DNA of 64,000 bases from Nephrocerus scutellatus (taxonomy: Eukaryota > Arthropoda > Insecta > Diptera > Pipunculidae). The notes under the pieces were generated by a model. The model was not told where the DNA came from. It did not search any database and saw only the letters and a list, made by a program, of their open reading frames with translations. Both the position numbers and the translations under genes were made by a program. Below, one piece after another: positions 1 to 10,139 of the stretch (position 1 is its first letter; every line of letters begins with the position of its first letter). The DNA lies in assembly GCA_947095585.1 (NCBI GenBank), contig OX352762.1, forward strand, positions 95,764,249-95,828,248, given 5' to 3'.

Positions 1-1185
1 GATATATGTCTTTCAAGTCTCATAAATTTATGTTTAAAGCTTATATGTAGTAAAAAATGTCCCCTAACTACGCCAACCTTTTTTAAAAAATTTATTTTAC
101 TTAAATTTTTTTAATTTGACTCATATGCTACAAATTACTATGTACACATATCATAATTCCTGTACATATATATTTTGAATATCGAAAATCCTTGACAGAC
201 ATATGCAATTGTGTCATAAACATGGAGTATGCCTCTTCTGCTAATAATACCTCTTTGCCTCTCTAAAAGCGGCTTATAGTCAATTATGTTACAAAGTGAG
301 ACTGAGTTGGTGATGGATACGTGTGGAAGGTTGTGGTACTGAGTCGTGAAGGTTGTCTAGGATGTTATTATTTTAATGGTGTACACATACATATTATCCT
401 GTAGGCCGACTTTTTTATGGCCATTATAATGAGTGGTTTACGGTATGTACACATTTTTACAGTCTTATAAGCATTTACGTTAATACACTTTTCGCTACGT
501 ATTCGAATAATTATCGAAACAACGATGCATGTTGGTAAATTTTAAAATAACAATTACCTAACAGTATTAATACGTTGTGTATAACGAAGTTTGTGAATTG
601 GTATATAGAATTAAAATTAAATACTATTTTGAAACAGGTAGGTACAAGAAATGATTAAATTAAAATGCTCCTTTGCTTCTCTGAGCCATAGAATATCACA
701 AAGTAAGAACGCATAAATACACACCGCGCACACACAGCCACGTTGCAGCAATTAAAAAAAATCAGCTTTGTAAAACGTCACAGAGAATAATTCTGTGAAT
801 TCGACGGGTTGTTGTGAAATGAGTTTTTTCTTATAAATTTTTCACTGAAAAATAAAAATGAAAAAACGGTGTTTACTTTATATGAGAACTGTGGTCAAAG
901 GGAAAACAGGAACTTACTACACACACTGAACTACAGTTTATTTGAAAATATCCGAGCTCAAAAGCTACAAACAGTTTTTCTTTAATACTTGTGTTGAGTA
1001 TAAGCCTCTAGGTTACTCTTGTCTAAAGAAATTGCTTCGGTTTTTAATTTAAATGTTGATTTTTGTATATAAGCATAACATTTTTATTTTATTGCCATCG
1101 TAAGAGGATTTTATTAAATTGCATAATTTTCTGTGGAAAAGTAAATGCATTCGAAGTAATGTAAATGATCGAAATTTAATATCCC
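1..1185. other. AT-rich intronic sequence, nothing recognised
   Basis: No reading frame longer than noise and no repeat shared with the rest of the window that I could see. It lies upstream of the first visible receptor exon, so it is presumably intron or 5' flank of that gene. This is inference from position only. Confidence 0.4.
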
Positions 1186-2395
1186 AACCCATAAATCGCA
1201 GAAATTGATATGGGAGCCCCTCGATCCTGGGTAATTTTTTTTATTGTAGGAGAAAATCATCGAAATAGACATTTGACATCAGATTTTAAAATTGAAAATG
1301 CTCAGATCATTTTATTCTGAGCACTTAGAGCACGCTCATACTCTGAGCAAATAAGAAACACGAACATTTATCTTGAGAACTCTTTGACTGATCTGAACTA
1401 ATTTATGAAAACGCGAAATGACAGAATATTGTGAAAACTTGTTGTTCTATCTGTAAGTTGATATTGACAACAAAAAACAACATCAATAAAAATACAGTTC
1501 AGTAAATAAGTAAGTAAGTTGAATTAAGCATAAAACATTTATGTCTCGTTTCATTTGCTGGGTTCATTTGTGCATGAGCTAAGATTTATCTCTCTCTCTC
1601 CACCACCAAAACCATGCCGACTGCGCAGCACACACTGCACACAGTCCATAAAGTGCGACGAATAGCTGATGCCAATAAAAGAAATTAAAAAAATTTATAA
1701 GGGCCTTGCGGCCGAACCCGGGACCCAATCACTACCAAATTTTAGAAAAAGTATTGTTTATTGGGTATACACATGTGTGTAAAATTTGAAAAAAATCGGG
1801 TAATTTTTATTTTAAATTTGTATGGGAGCGCCACGAACCCGGGGCCCGATCACTTCCAAATTTTAAAAAAAGTATTGTCATTTAAAGTACACATGTATAC
1901 AAAATTTCAGGAAAACGAGTTTTAGGAAGTGCGTTAAAAATTGATAATTCAAAAAAAAAATTGTATGGGAGCCCCCCGGGGACCGATCGCTTCAAAAATT
2001 TTACAAAAAGTTTTGTCCATCGGAGATACACATGCGTATAAAATTTGAAGAAAATCGGGAACTTTTTTCATAAAATTTGTATGGGTACCCCCCCCGACCC
2101 AGGGGCCCGATCTCTCCAAAAATTTACAAAAAGTGTTTTCCAGCGGATTTATGTTGTACACATTTGTATAACATTTTAAAAAAAAACGGGTAAATTTTTT
2201 AAAATATTTGTATGGGAGCCACCCGACCCCAAGGTCCGAGGGGTCTCAAATTTTAATAGAAAGTATTGTCATTTCAATAAAATCGCGCCATGGGAAGTGG
2301 GTTAAAAATTGATCAGAAAATCTGACCAGCCAGCAACCCAGCCAGCCACGTGCACGCGAAGTTAATATAGAGAATTTAAAAATTAAAATTTTTCG
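1186..2395 (+). repeat. TTCTCTA minisatellite element, copy 1
   Basis: About 1.2 kb. The first part (1186-1690) has no tandem structure and is shared with 7058-8075 and 14479-15500. The second part (1700-2330) is a degenerate tandem array with units of roughly 130 bp. Each unit carries the phrases TCGGAGATACACATGTGT, AAATTTGAAGAAAATCGGG, TTTGTATGGGAGCCCC and GGCCCGATCACT. It ends with a CCAGC-rich stretch and GTTAATATAGAGAATTTAAAAA. The terminal TAGAGAATTT is the inverse of AAATTCTCTA found at the other end of fuller copies. There is no coding sequence. It behaves like a non-autonomous element with a minisatellite core. Helitron-like or terminal-inverted-repeat origin cannot be decided by eye. 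Confidence 0.7.
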
Positions 2396-3140
2396 TAAGT
2401 GCTCTAATCGGAGATACACATGTGTGTAAAGTTTGAATTAAATCGGGTTAATTTAAAAAAATATATATATATGGGAGAGGGCCTTCTCTGGGGACCGATC
2501 CCTGCCGAATTTTTACAAAACAAGTTATCCATCGGAGATCGGGAAAATCGGGTAATTTTTTTAAAAAAAGTTGTATGGGAGCCCCTTCCTAGTTTTACCC
2601 TGTTGAGCCCTGCCAGGGCTTGCAGTGCTTCGTATCAGCATTTAACTGATCTATTATCCATTATGCTGGACGATAGCGCTTTCAGTGCTGCCTGATCACT
2701 ACCAAATTTTTACAAAAAGTATTGTTCATCGGAGATACACTTAAAAATTGGAAGAAAATCGGGTAATTTTTTTAAAAAAAGTTGTATGGGAGCCCCTTCC
2801 TAGTTTTACCCTGTTGAGCCCTGCCAGGGCTTGCAGTGCATCGTATCAGCATTTAACTGATCTATTATCCATTATGCTGGACGATAGCGCTTTCAGTGCT
2901 GCCTGATCACTACCAAATTTTTACAAAAAGTATTGTTCATCGGAGATACACACGTGTACAACATTTGAAAAAAGTCAGGTACATTTTTTGAAAAAAATTT
3001 TTGGTAGCTCCTTGACACCGGGGCCCGATATCATCCAAATTTGAATAAAAAGTTATGTCATAAGAGATACACATGTGTGCTTTAGGAAGTGGGTTAAACA
3101 TTGATCCCAATATTTGGCCGGCACGGCGGCACTTTTCTAG
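2396..3140 (+). repeat. TTCTCTA minisatellite element, copy 2, with 221-bp internal duplication
   Basis: The same units as the preceding copy, directly adjoining it. An unrelated segment of about 100 bp (around 2590-2693, starting AGTTTTACCCTGTTGAGCCC) interrupts one unit. The segment plus the flanking unit is repeated 221 bp downstream (around 2812-2914) with about one visible base difference. The end at about 3120 lacks the usual CCAGC stretch. Confidence 0.6.
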
Positions 3141-3444
3141 TGCAGTATTTTCTTAATTTTTTGTCAGTTTTAACAAGAAAAACAACGGGATATTGAAACA
3201 ACAGTTGTTTACTCAACTCTGTAATATTAGGTTGTGTCCTTTTATGTTACTGATATTTGCCTGTGTATTATATACTGCACTCATTCTTGCCAAAACAAAA
3301 GTCGCTGTCAAACTATTATATTCCCAAATGGATACGTCAATGATATAGAACAAAATGAAAATAATGCATGTTATTGTTACCAAATTAAATAAAACACAAC
3401 ACAAGTTTATTTATTTACAATTTGATTCTTTAAATAATAAAAAG

Positions 3445-3640
3445 TAAAAGCCGCGGCTCATTGGTTAAGTGCATGGATTTCTGAGCAGGGTGTTCGTAGT
3501 TCGAATCCCAGAAAACACCAAAAGTATTTTTCACGGTGCCACCTCTCGCGAATGTCTGACAAACATCCGAGAATAATAACTTGTCATGGAAAGCTTTTCA
3601 ATTCACTGTTCACTGTTCACTGGCCAAAAGTATAGGCCTA
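3445..3640 (+). mobile_element. tRNA-derived SINE, degenerate copy
   Basis: The head resembles a tRNA gene: GGCTCATTGGTTAAGTGC (A-box-like) and GTAGTTCGAATCCC (B box) lie about 30 bp apart, at about 3455-3510. The body (CAAAAGTATTTTTCACGGTG, then CTCGCGAATG and GACAAACAT) matches the better copy at 19179-19493. The 3' part drifts and no tail or target duplication is obvious. It is a retroposed polymerase III element, not a functional tRNA: there is no acceptor-stem pairing that I can see. Confidence 0.75.
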
Positions 3641-3849
3641 TTCAATATATGCCGACATCCTTTCCCGAAGATGGACAAGGTAGAAAATTTTCCTACCTTA
3701 ATTTCTATCGCCGAATGTCTAATAAAATTAAACGAACTTTTCTGGTGAACTCCAGTTCAAAAGACACTGTTTTTTGTTTACATGGCTGTAATATATTCAG
3801 TCCGAGTAAATGATCCCTATCATCGAATGGCGGCTGCCGAGATTAGAAA

Positions 3850-3980
3850 AATCTAGTGGTGTACACACCAGAATTCGTGAACTTAATCCCAGAGATTTGT
3901 TCCTGCCTTGTAGGGCCCAGTCACTCAACTTGGTACGAAACGATGCAGCTAAATGTTGTATGGAGGCAATGGACCTTTAA
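3850..3980 (+). pseudogene. hAT-type transposase fragment
   Basis: Reading from about 3853 gives SGVHTRIRELNPRDLFLPC and then SLNLVRNDAAKCCMEAMD. This matches the conserved NPRAxFVPC...HSLNLVxxDAAK block of hAT-superfamily (zinc-finger TTF/ZMYM-like) transposases, including the Cys and the Asn-Leu-Val motif. The upstream codon is a stop and the frame is lost after about 3980, so it is a relic of about 40 codons. The rest of 3640-4130 holds nothing I recognise. Confidence 0.6.
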
Positions 3981-4129
3981 TAAGGGACACACAAGTTGCA
4001 AAATAATATTTGCCTCGACAAGAATATGTATTAAAAAATATATAAAAAAACTTATGGGTGGAGAAATCTCCAATCTGAGGGTACGAGCTTGACTGGCTGG
4101 AACGCTTGTAGATTTTGAAATTCTCTGCA

Positions 4130-4815
4130 TATATTAACTTCGCTTGCCCGTTGATTTGTTTGTCGTGGAATCTTGCGATCAATTTAAACTTTGCACACAT
4201 GTGTATTTCCGGTGAAAACACTTTCTATTTAAATTTGGGGTGCCCATATGTCCGATGGACACAACTTTTTGTAAAATTTTTGGAGTGAACGGGCCCTGAG
4301 GCCCGAAGGGTGCCTATATAATTTCTTTAAAAATTAGCCCGATTTTCGTTAAATTTTAAACACATGTGTACCTCCGATGGAAAAAACTTTTTTGAGTGAC
4401 CAGCCCTTGGCTCGAGGGGTGCCCAAATAAAATTTTAGCGCGATTTTCTTAAAATTTTAAACACATTCTATCACTGATGGACAAAACTGTTTGTACAATT
4501 TTTGAAGTGATCAAACGAGCACTGAGGCCCGAGGGAGCTCATATATATTTCTTTTAAATTAACCCGATTTTCTTCAAATTTTAAACACATGTATATCTCC
4601 GATGGACAAAACTTTTTGTAAAATTTTTGGAGCTAAGGCCCGTATACTTTTTTTAAAATTAACCTGATTTTTTTCAAATTTTAAACACTTGTTTGTGTAT
4701 CTACGATGGACAACAATTTTTTAAATTTTTTGGAGTTGGTCCATACAAATTTTGTAAAAAATTTAGTCGATTTTCTTTAAATTTTATACACATGTGTTTC
4801 TCCGATATACAACAC
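4130..4815 (-). repeat. TTCTCTA minisatellite element, inverted copy
   Basis: The reverse-strand version of the family: CGCTTGCCCG, then units with CACATGTGTATCTCCGATGGAC and TTTTTGTAAAATTTTTGGAG. At least five degenerate units are present. The left breakpoint of the large tandem duplication (4207) falls inside it. Its internal stretch 4337-4702 is missing from the copies at 11521 and 11996. Confidence 0.65.
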
Positions 4816-4828
4816 CTTTATATATTTT

Positions 4829-5215
4829 ACATAGTAAAAATAATTATAGTAATCATTCAAATTTTCGAACTCTATCTGTCTATCTGTCGGTCTGTCTGTA
4901 TCTACTCTACAGCCCAGACGGCTGAACTTATAGGAATGAAAATTCATATTTAAGCTTTCTACATAAATGGTGAGGTGCCAGTTAATTTTAACGGAAATCT
5001 GACAGCCGAAAGTGACAGTTTACTTGGATATTTTTTCAGGCCTTTGCAAATAGCTCCAAAAGTTAGCATTATGAAAAATCTGTTAACTATAAAAAAAAAT
5101 TCAAAAATAAAACAAAAAAAAATTAATATACATTTACTGAAAATTCCGACCCCGTCTGTAAAAGAAAGTCGGGTTGTGAACACACCTCCAATTTTTGTAA
5201 AAATTTTAGAGTGAT
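4829..5215 (+). repeat. CCCAGACGGCTGAACT repeat, copy 1
   Basis: A moderately repeated element of about 390 bp. It has a (TCTG)n-like stretch, then CTCTACAGCCCAGACGGCTG, then a tail reading AAAATTCATATTTAAGCTTT...CAGTTAATTTTAACGGAAATCTGACAG. Other copies are at 12252-12638, 24545-24775 (5' part only) and 40555-40925. It is non-coding. Short frames open on both strands in two copies only because those copies are duplicated. Confidence 0.6.
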
Positions 5216-5519
5216 CCGGTCTCCTCTTTCTCTTTTTTTTTGCTTTTATTTTCTTGTGGCGGAAAATTTGCATCTCGGCTATAGACTAAAAGCTGCTAGA
5301 ACCGGGTCTGAATATATGCTATTTTATTAGATTTTTTCTAAGGCAGCGTCTTTGAGGAAATCTCCGGCGAAAAAAGAGCAACTTATTTCCTCTTGGAAGT
5401 TCAACATCGGTTGTTTAGGAGTAATAGTCGTACGTAAATCGTTTTAAGATTATTTTTAGTTTAGGTAAATTTATGTGTGATAGTATATCAAGTTCCGAAA
5501 AAAATTAAAGGAAATAATG

Positions 5520-6120
5520 GCTAAGAACAGAAAAATTAAGAAGACATCTGAGCAAGCACTTTGCGAAGAATGAATAAAACTACATCCATGAATTACTCAA
5601 AAAAGTTGCGGGGCACTTTACAAGGCTTGCAGTCATTACAAAACCACTCAGGTCACTTAAGCCGGCATAACAAAATTCTGCTTCCATTCACAGTAAGAAT
5701 ATTAGAGCAGCTGAAAAACAGTTACATATTGAATCCTTCTGCCACAAAAACGAAAGCCATTTCAAAATGAATATGAAAGCAGCAGAATTAAACTTGTGTT
5801 TTGCATTATCTTTCATTATCCTTGATGGATGCCGGATCTTTTAAAAAGTGCTGTTCAGACTCTAAAATAGTCAATGGAATTCTTTGCAAAAGAACAAAGT
5901 CCTGGGCCCTTGCAGAGTAATTAGGACAAAAGGGAAAAGAAAATGTTGTTTCGAATCTCATTCAAAAAAATTCGCTTATAATGGGTGAACCAACAGATAT
6001 GTAAACTGTGTTGTTGCTCGATTGCCGAAAGTTGAAAAAAAATTTGGAATTTAGAGAATTCCAGGAGTTGTTAGCACTTAAGCCACATACAATTCTTGAT
6101 TTTTTTTTCAACGCGTTGGT
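5520..6120 (+). pseudogene. Degenerate hAT-like transposase relic, copy 1
   Basis: Stops and frameshifts are frequent, but three-frame reading shows fragments typical of hAT-like transposases in order. At 5775-5850 there is KAAELNLCFALSF, resembling the A-E-I-K-L-A-F-F-I block. At 5850-5920 there is SDSKIVNGILCKRTKSWALAE, resembling the pDSkIakgI-rtK block. At 5970-6010 there is SLIMGEPTDM, resembling the FSLIvDESTDIS motif that carries catalytic acids. No terminal repeats were identified. The assignment is by motif order and could be wrong; the decay itself is clear. Confidence 0.4.
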
Positions 6121-6207
6121 TATATTTAGAGGACAACTTTAATCGAATTTTAGAACAGTGGAGTGCACTGCAGCATTGATTCATTATAAATACGCTAATG
6201 GTCTCGC

Positions 6208-6992
6208 TTGAATGGTTCGCATGAATTAATGAATTTGACTATTCTGTCTAATATTCAAATCATTCTGGATTGGGGCATTTCTAATAGAGTAGAATTTAAC
6301 CCAAATAAATTCCAGTCTTGTCTTTTTTCTCAGAAGACAACTCAACATTATGTTCCACCTGTTATTAATGGTACCCCTATTGCGAGATCTGATTCACTTA
6401 AGTTGTTAGGTTTAAAAGTTTCAAGTGATCTTTCCTGGAAAGAACATATTTATGAAATTTCAAAAAGAGCTAGCCAATGTTTGGGCTTCATAAGACGTTG
6501 TAACTTCTACTTCACTCCCTCTGAAGTATTAAGATTATATAAATCTTATGTTAGACCAATTTAAGAATTTAATTCATATGTGTGGGGTGGGGCTCCGAGG
6601 TCGCATTTGGTTCATCTTGATGGAATTCAGAATAGAGTTATCTGTTTGATAAACGATGTAACCATTACTTCGTCTCTTGATACGTTGGAACACAGACAAA
6701 ATGTAGGAGCTTTATGTGTTTTCTACAAATTTTACAACGGTAAATGTTCTTTATAAACCCCTTCTCTAGTTCCAGGTCCTTTTCTCAGTAACGTAAACAC
6801 TCGTTTAAGGTCCAATCAACATAGATTTGCTTTAAAACTTTTTTCATGTAGAACCCAACACTTTAAATCCTCCTTTTTTCCGAGAGTCTCTTCGATGTGG
6901 AATCAATTGGTCGAGCACGTGTTTCCCGAATCTTATAATCTGCAGGCGTTCAAATTAGCCGTTTACAAGTTCTTGAAGGATAATGGATAAAG
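6208..6992 (+). pseudogene. Non-LTR retrotransposon, reverse-transcriptase C-terminal part, copy 1
   Basis: The frame starting at 6208 reads through DWGISNRVEFNPNKFQSC, LKLLGLKVSSDLSWKEHI and LRLYKSYVRPI. These are the thumb and post-thumb blocks of Jockey/CR1-group LINE reverse transcriptases. A stop at 6562 interrupts it. The same frame continues with NSYVWGGAPRSHLVHLDGIQ, NRVICLINDVTITSSLDTLEH and a C-terminus ending QAFKLAVYKFLKDNG, followed by stop. The catalytic FADD block and everything upstream are missing, so this is a 5'-truncated copy. There is no RNase H domain. An A-rich stretch follows at about 7018. Confidence 0.8.
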
Positions 6993-7019
6993 TATGCATA
7001 AGTTGTTTATTAATATAAA

Positions 7020-8690
7020 AAAAAACAACCCATAAAATTTTTCATCTAAATTCTCTAATCGCAGAAATTGATATGGGAGCCCCCCGATCCTGGGTCATTT
7101 TTTTTTGGTTTTATTGTAGGAGAAAATCATCGAAAAAGACATTTGACATTAGATGTCAAATTTGAAAATGCTCAGATCATTTTATTCTGAGCACTTAGAG
7201 CACGCTCATACTCTGAGCAAATAAGAAACACGAGCATTTTTCTTGAGAACTCTTTGACTGCTCTGAACTAATTTGAAATGAAAACGCCAAATGACAGAAT
7301 ATTGTGAAAACTTGTTGTTCTATCTGTAAGTTGATATCGACAACAAAAAACAACATCAATAAAAATGCAATTCAGTAAATAAGTAAGTAAATTGAATTAA
7401 GCATAAAACATTTATGTCTCGTTTCATTTGCTGGGTTCATTTGTGCATGAGCTAAGATTTCTCTCTCGTGGTTTCAGTTTAACGTTGCATGTGCGAACTG
7501 TGCCCGGAGTACGGTTTGATTTTATGTACCTTTGTTTTTGTAACCGATAATGTTACTTTGCTACCCGTCGGCAATCGGTTACATCGGGCACTCACCTCGT
7601 TCACCTCGAAAACTCTGTCACTTTAAAAGCTAACCTATGGGTATGGTTTCGGATAAGGTTTGTGCAATTGGAAAGAGACATTAGTAAACAAAATACATAC
7701 ATATTACTTAAAGATGAAATGAAATGTTCATAATCGATTCGACTTTTATATCTACTATTACGCACATTCATGGTAACTTTGTGAAATGCCATTAATAATG
7801 ATTGTGTAAGTCGGAGTAATGTATATTGATGCTTGAGAAATGATGTGAAACCGAAATTTTATGTTTTCGTTCATTATTAGAAATAATGACATTATTAATA
7901 ACCGTGTAAGTGCCGAGTTAAAAATTTGTCGACGCAAACTCGTAGTGCTTCCATGAACAGGCAGAATAGATTATTCAATCAAAATCCACCACACCCAAAA
8001 CCAAGCAGCGCAGCCGACTGCGCAGCACACACCGCACACAGTCATTTAAGTACGACGGTATCTGATACCACTATGTGATATTTAAAATATGTAAGTTACG
8101 GCCGAACCCGCGGCCCGATCACTACCAAATTGTCCAAAAGTAAGTATTGTCACCGGAAATTCTCATGTGTACAAAATTTCAGGAAAATCGGGCTTGAGGA
8201 AGTGCGTTAAAAATTGGTAATTAAAAAAAATTGTATGGGAGCTCCCCGACCCCTGGGCCCGATCGCTTCAAAAATTTTACAAAAAGGTTTTGTCCATCGG
8301 AGATACACATGAGTATAAAATTTGAAGAAAATCGGGAACTTTTTTCATAAAATTTGTATGGGTGCCACCCCGAACCAGGGGCCCGATCACATCCAAATTT
8401 GTACAGAAGGTGTTGTCCATCAAAGATACACATGCGTATAAAATTTAAAGAAAATCGGGTAAATTTTTTAAAAAATTTGTATGGGAGCCCACCGACCCCC
8501 AGGGCCCTCAAGTTTTAATAGAAAGTGTTGACATGGGAGATATACATGTGTGCAAAATTTCAATAAAATCGGATTGTAGGAAGTGGGTTAAAAATTGATC
8601 ACAAGATTTGGTGTTCCAGCCAGCCAGCCAGCCACCCGGCCGGCCGCCACGGGCAAGTGAAGTTAATATAGAGAATTTAAAAAAAAAATT
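7020..8690 (+). repeat. TTCTCTA minisatellite element, long form, copy 1
   Basis: It begins with the terminal phrase AAAACAACCCATAAAA...AAATTCTCTAATCG and ends with AAGTTAATATAGAGAATTTA, so the ends AAATTCTCTA and TAGAGAATTT are inverse. Bases 7058-7465 and 7985-8075 match 1186-1690. The intervening 7467-7984 (about 520 bp) has no counterpart there. The minisatellite core is 8100-8620, with about four units. No coding potential. Confidence 0.7.
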
Positions 8691-9224
8691 GTTTATCAGT
8701 ATTTTTTACATTACTTTTATAATTTGTAATATTTTCTTGGTCAAGGTTTTTTCTAGTTTTCCCTGACCATGATTCATTGATAAAAGTATTTGGACTCGCG
8801 TCGTTCAAAATTCGTGTCCGTTTATCCGTTTAAATAAATTGAAACCGGCTACAAACGTGAGGATTGTGATATATTGATACAGCTATTTTGAGAATAATGA
8901 AAACTACTTTAAAATATTACATAGCACTTTAAACAAAAATATCAAATAGATTTGAATTTAGAGACTCGAGTTTCAAGCTTTTGTGCTCCTATATGCACCC
9001 TAAAAACGCAATTTATCCGAAAACACCTTCATTTCAGTTCCTGAGAAGATTTTTATATGCATAAGAGTACGATGTTGAGCTTAATCTTCTCAAATGATGC
9101 TTTTAAAATGTGTGAAAAAATTATAAATAATAGTTTGGGTGAAAATATTAAATTACATAACGTGCTAGGGAAGTGGACGCTATCGTAAGAGTTATAAGCT
9201 TGAAGCAAGGGGCGGTAGCCGAGT
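8691..9224. other. AT-rich spacer within the duplicated block
   Basis: Contains TTTGTAATATTTTCTTGGTCA (8725-8745), which also occurs near 55473, so some of it is dispersed repeat. Otherwise nothing is recognised. Confidence 0.35.
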
Positions 9225-9502
9225 GCGGCAATCTAGCGATCACGATAAGCACTTTTCAGTAAGTAATGAACGCTATTTTACAACGACCAAAACAATTGTT
9301 CTGCTATAGTGATCATGCACAAGCAAATCTACTGTGCGAATGTGTGTTCGCTGAGACTGCAGTAAATAACAATGGTGTTTTTTATGTTAACACACTAGTG
9401 TGGATAATGCCTACTTTCGAGTGTACGTTAAAGCGTAGTCACTTTCGTCTATGGTCGTGTGAAAAGTATTTAATAAGCTATGCGAGTTTGTGTTTGATTT
9501 GA
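9225..9502 (+). mobile_element. MITE-like repeat, copy 1
   Basis: About 280 bp: GGCAATCTAGCGATCACGAT...AAGCACTTTTCAG at one side, a core GACTGCAGTAAATAACAA, and an end GTCACTTTCGTCTATGGTCGTGTGAAAA. Related copies are at 16646-16923, 48955-49215 and, inverted, inside the mariner-type transposase at 61178-61466. That last copy shows inverse ends TTTTCACACG and CGTGTGAAAA around its inner part. A small frame spans this copy but is not conserved between copies, so I treat it as non-coding. Confidence 0.6.
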
Positions 9503-10139
9503 TGAGTCTGCCACATAGCAGTACATAATTAAACAGTTAGTTCTTTGATGTATGCAAAATAATAATTTTTAATGCAATCGCTAATTTAAATTACTGAGTC
9601 AAAATCAATATTTTTTCAATATAAACTTCTGAAGATTGAAATTTAATGAAATTTCATAATTCTGTTATTATTTTGCAACACGAAATTGATTTCAAATATA
9701 CTTCAAGAGTGGTCTATTTTTGGTGGATTATTATATATTATAATTTGGTCCACAGAATTTTCGTTTAACTGCAGTTTATATTGTTAATTTTTGTAGCACA
9801 GTTTTAGGCTTTTGTATTTAATTAGTTTATATAATGTGCTGGCGGTTATGCATACCTCCACCCTAGAGTAGTAAGTCATCATAATTAGATTTTCCTTTAT
9901 TTTAAGTTAAAATATATAATAATAGTATTGTTAAGTAGTCATATTAAGTCTGTAATTGTAACTAAAAAATTAATGAAAACAATAAATAAAATTAAATTAA
10001 AATAATACGGTATAAAACAAATTATTAATTTGTAGCCACACTGATTGACAAACGGACTCTGGTTCTAATAACCGTGTTCCCATCAAGCAACCTAACAAAA
10101 CAAAAAGAGTTGGCAAACAGCGAAAATGATATTTTTTGC
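9503..10139. other. AT-rich spacer, nothing certain
   Basis: 9836-10100 has some features of an LTR end (TGTGCTGG start, AATAAATAAAATT, GC-richer last 80 bp), but I found no matching target duplication and no second copy outside the duplication. Left unassigned. Confidence 0.3.

Noticed and set aside
1186..2395. Firm Helitron/DINE-1 assignment of the TTCTCTA family
   Set aside because: Minisatellite core and inverse ends are seen, but no diagnostic hairpin-CTRR end or insertion-site evidence could be established by eye.
3445..3520. tRNA gene
   Set aside because: Internal promoter boxes are present but the cloverleaf is not, and the sequence continues into a repeat body shared with another copy: a SINE.
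4959..5273. Protein-coding frames on both strands near 5 kb and 12.4 kb
   Set aside because: They lie in a non-coding dispersed repeat with a copy at 40555 that does not keep the frame.
9266..9502. Small protein of 78 codons (repeated at 16687)
   Set aside because: The frame is not kept in the related repeat copies at 48955 and 61178. Its repetition at 16687 is due to the large duplication.
9836..10100. Solo LTR of copia type
   Set aside because: TG start and AATAAA-like signal, but no matching target duplication, no clear CA end and no independent second copy.
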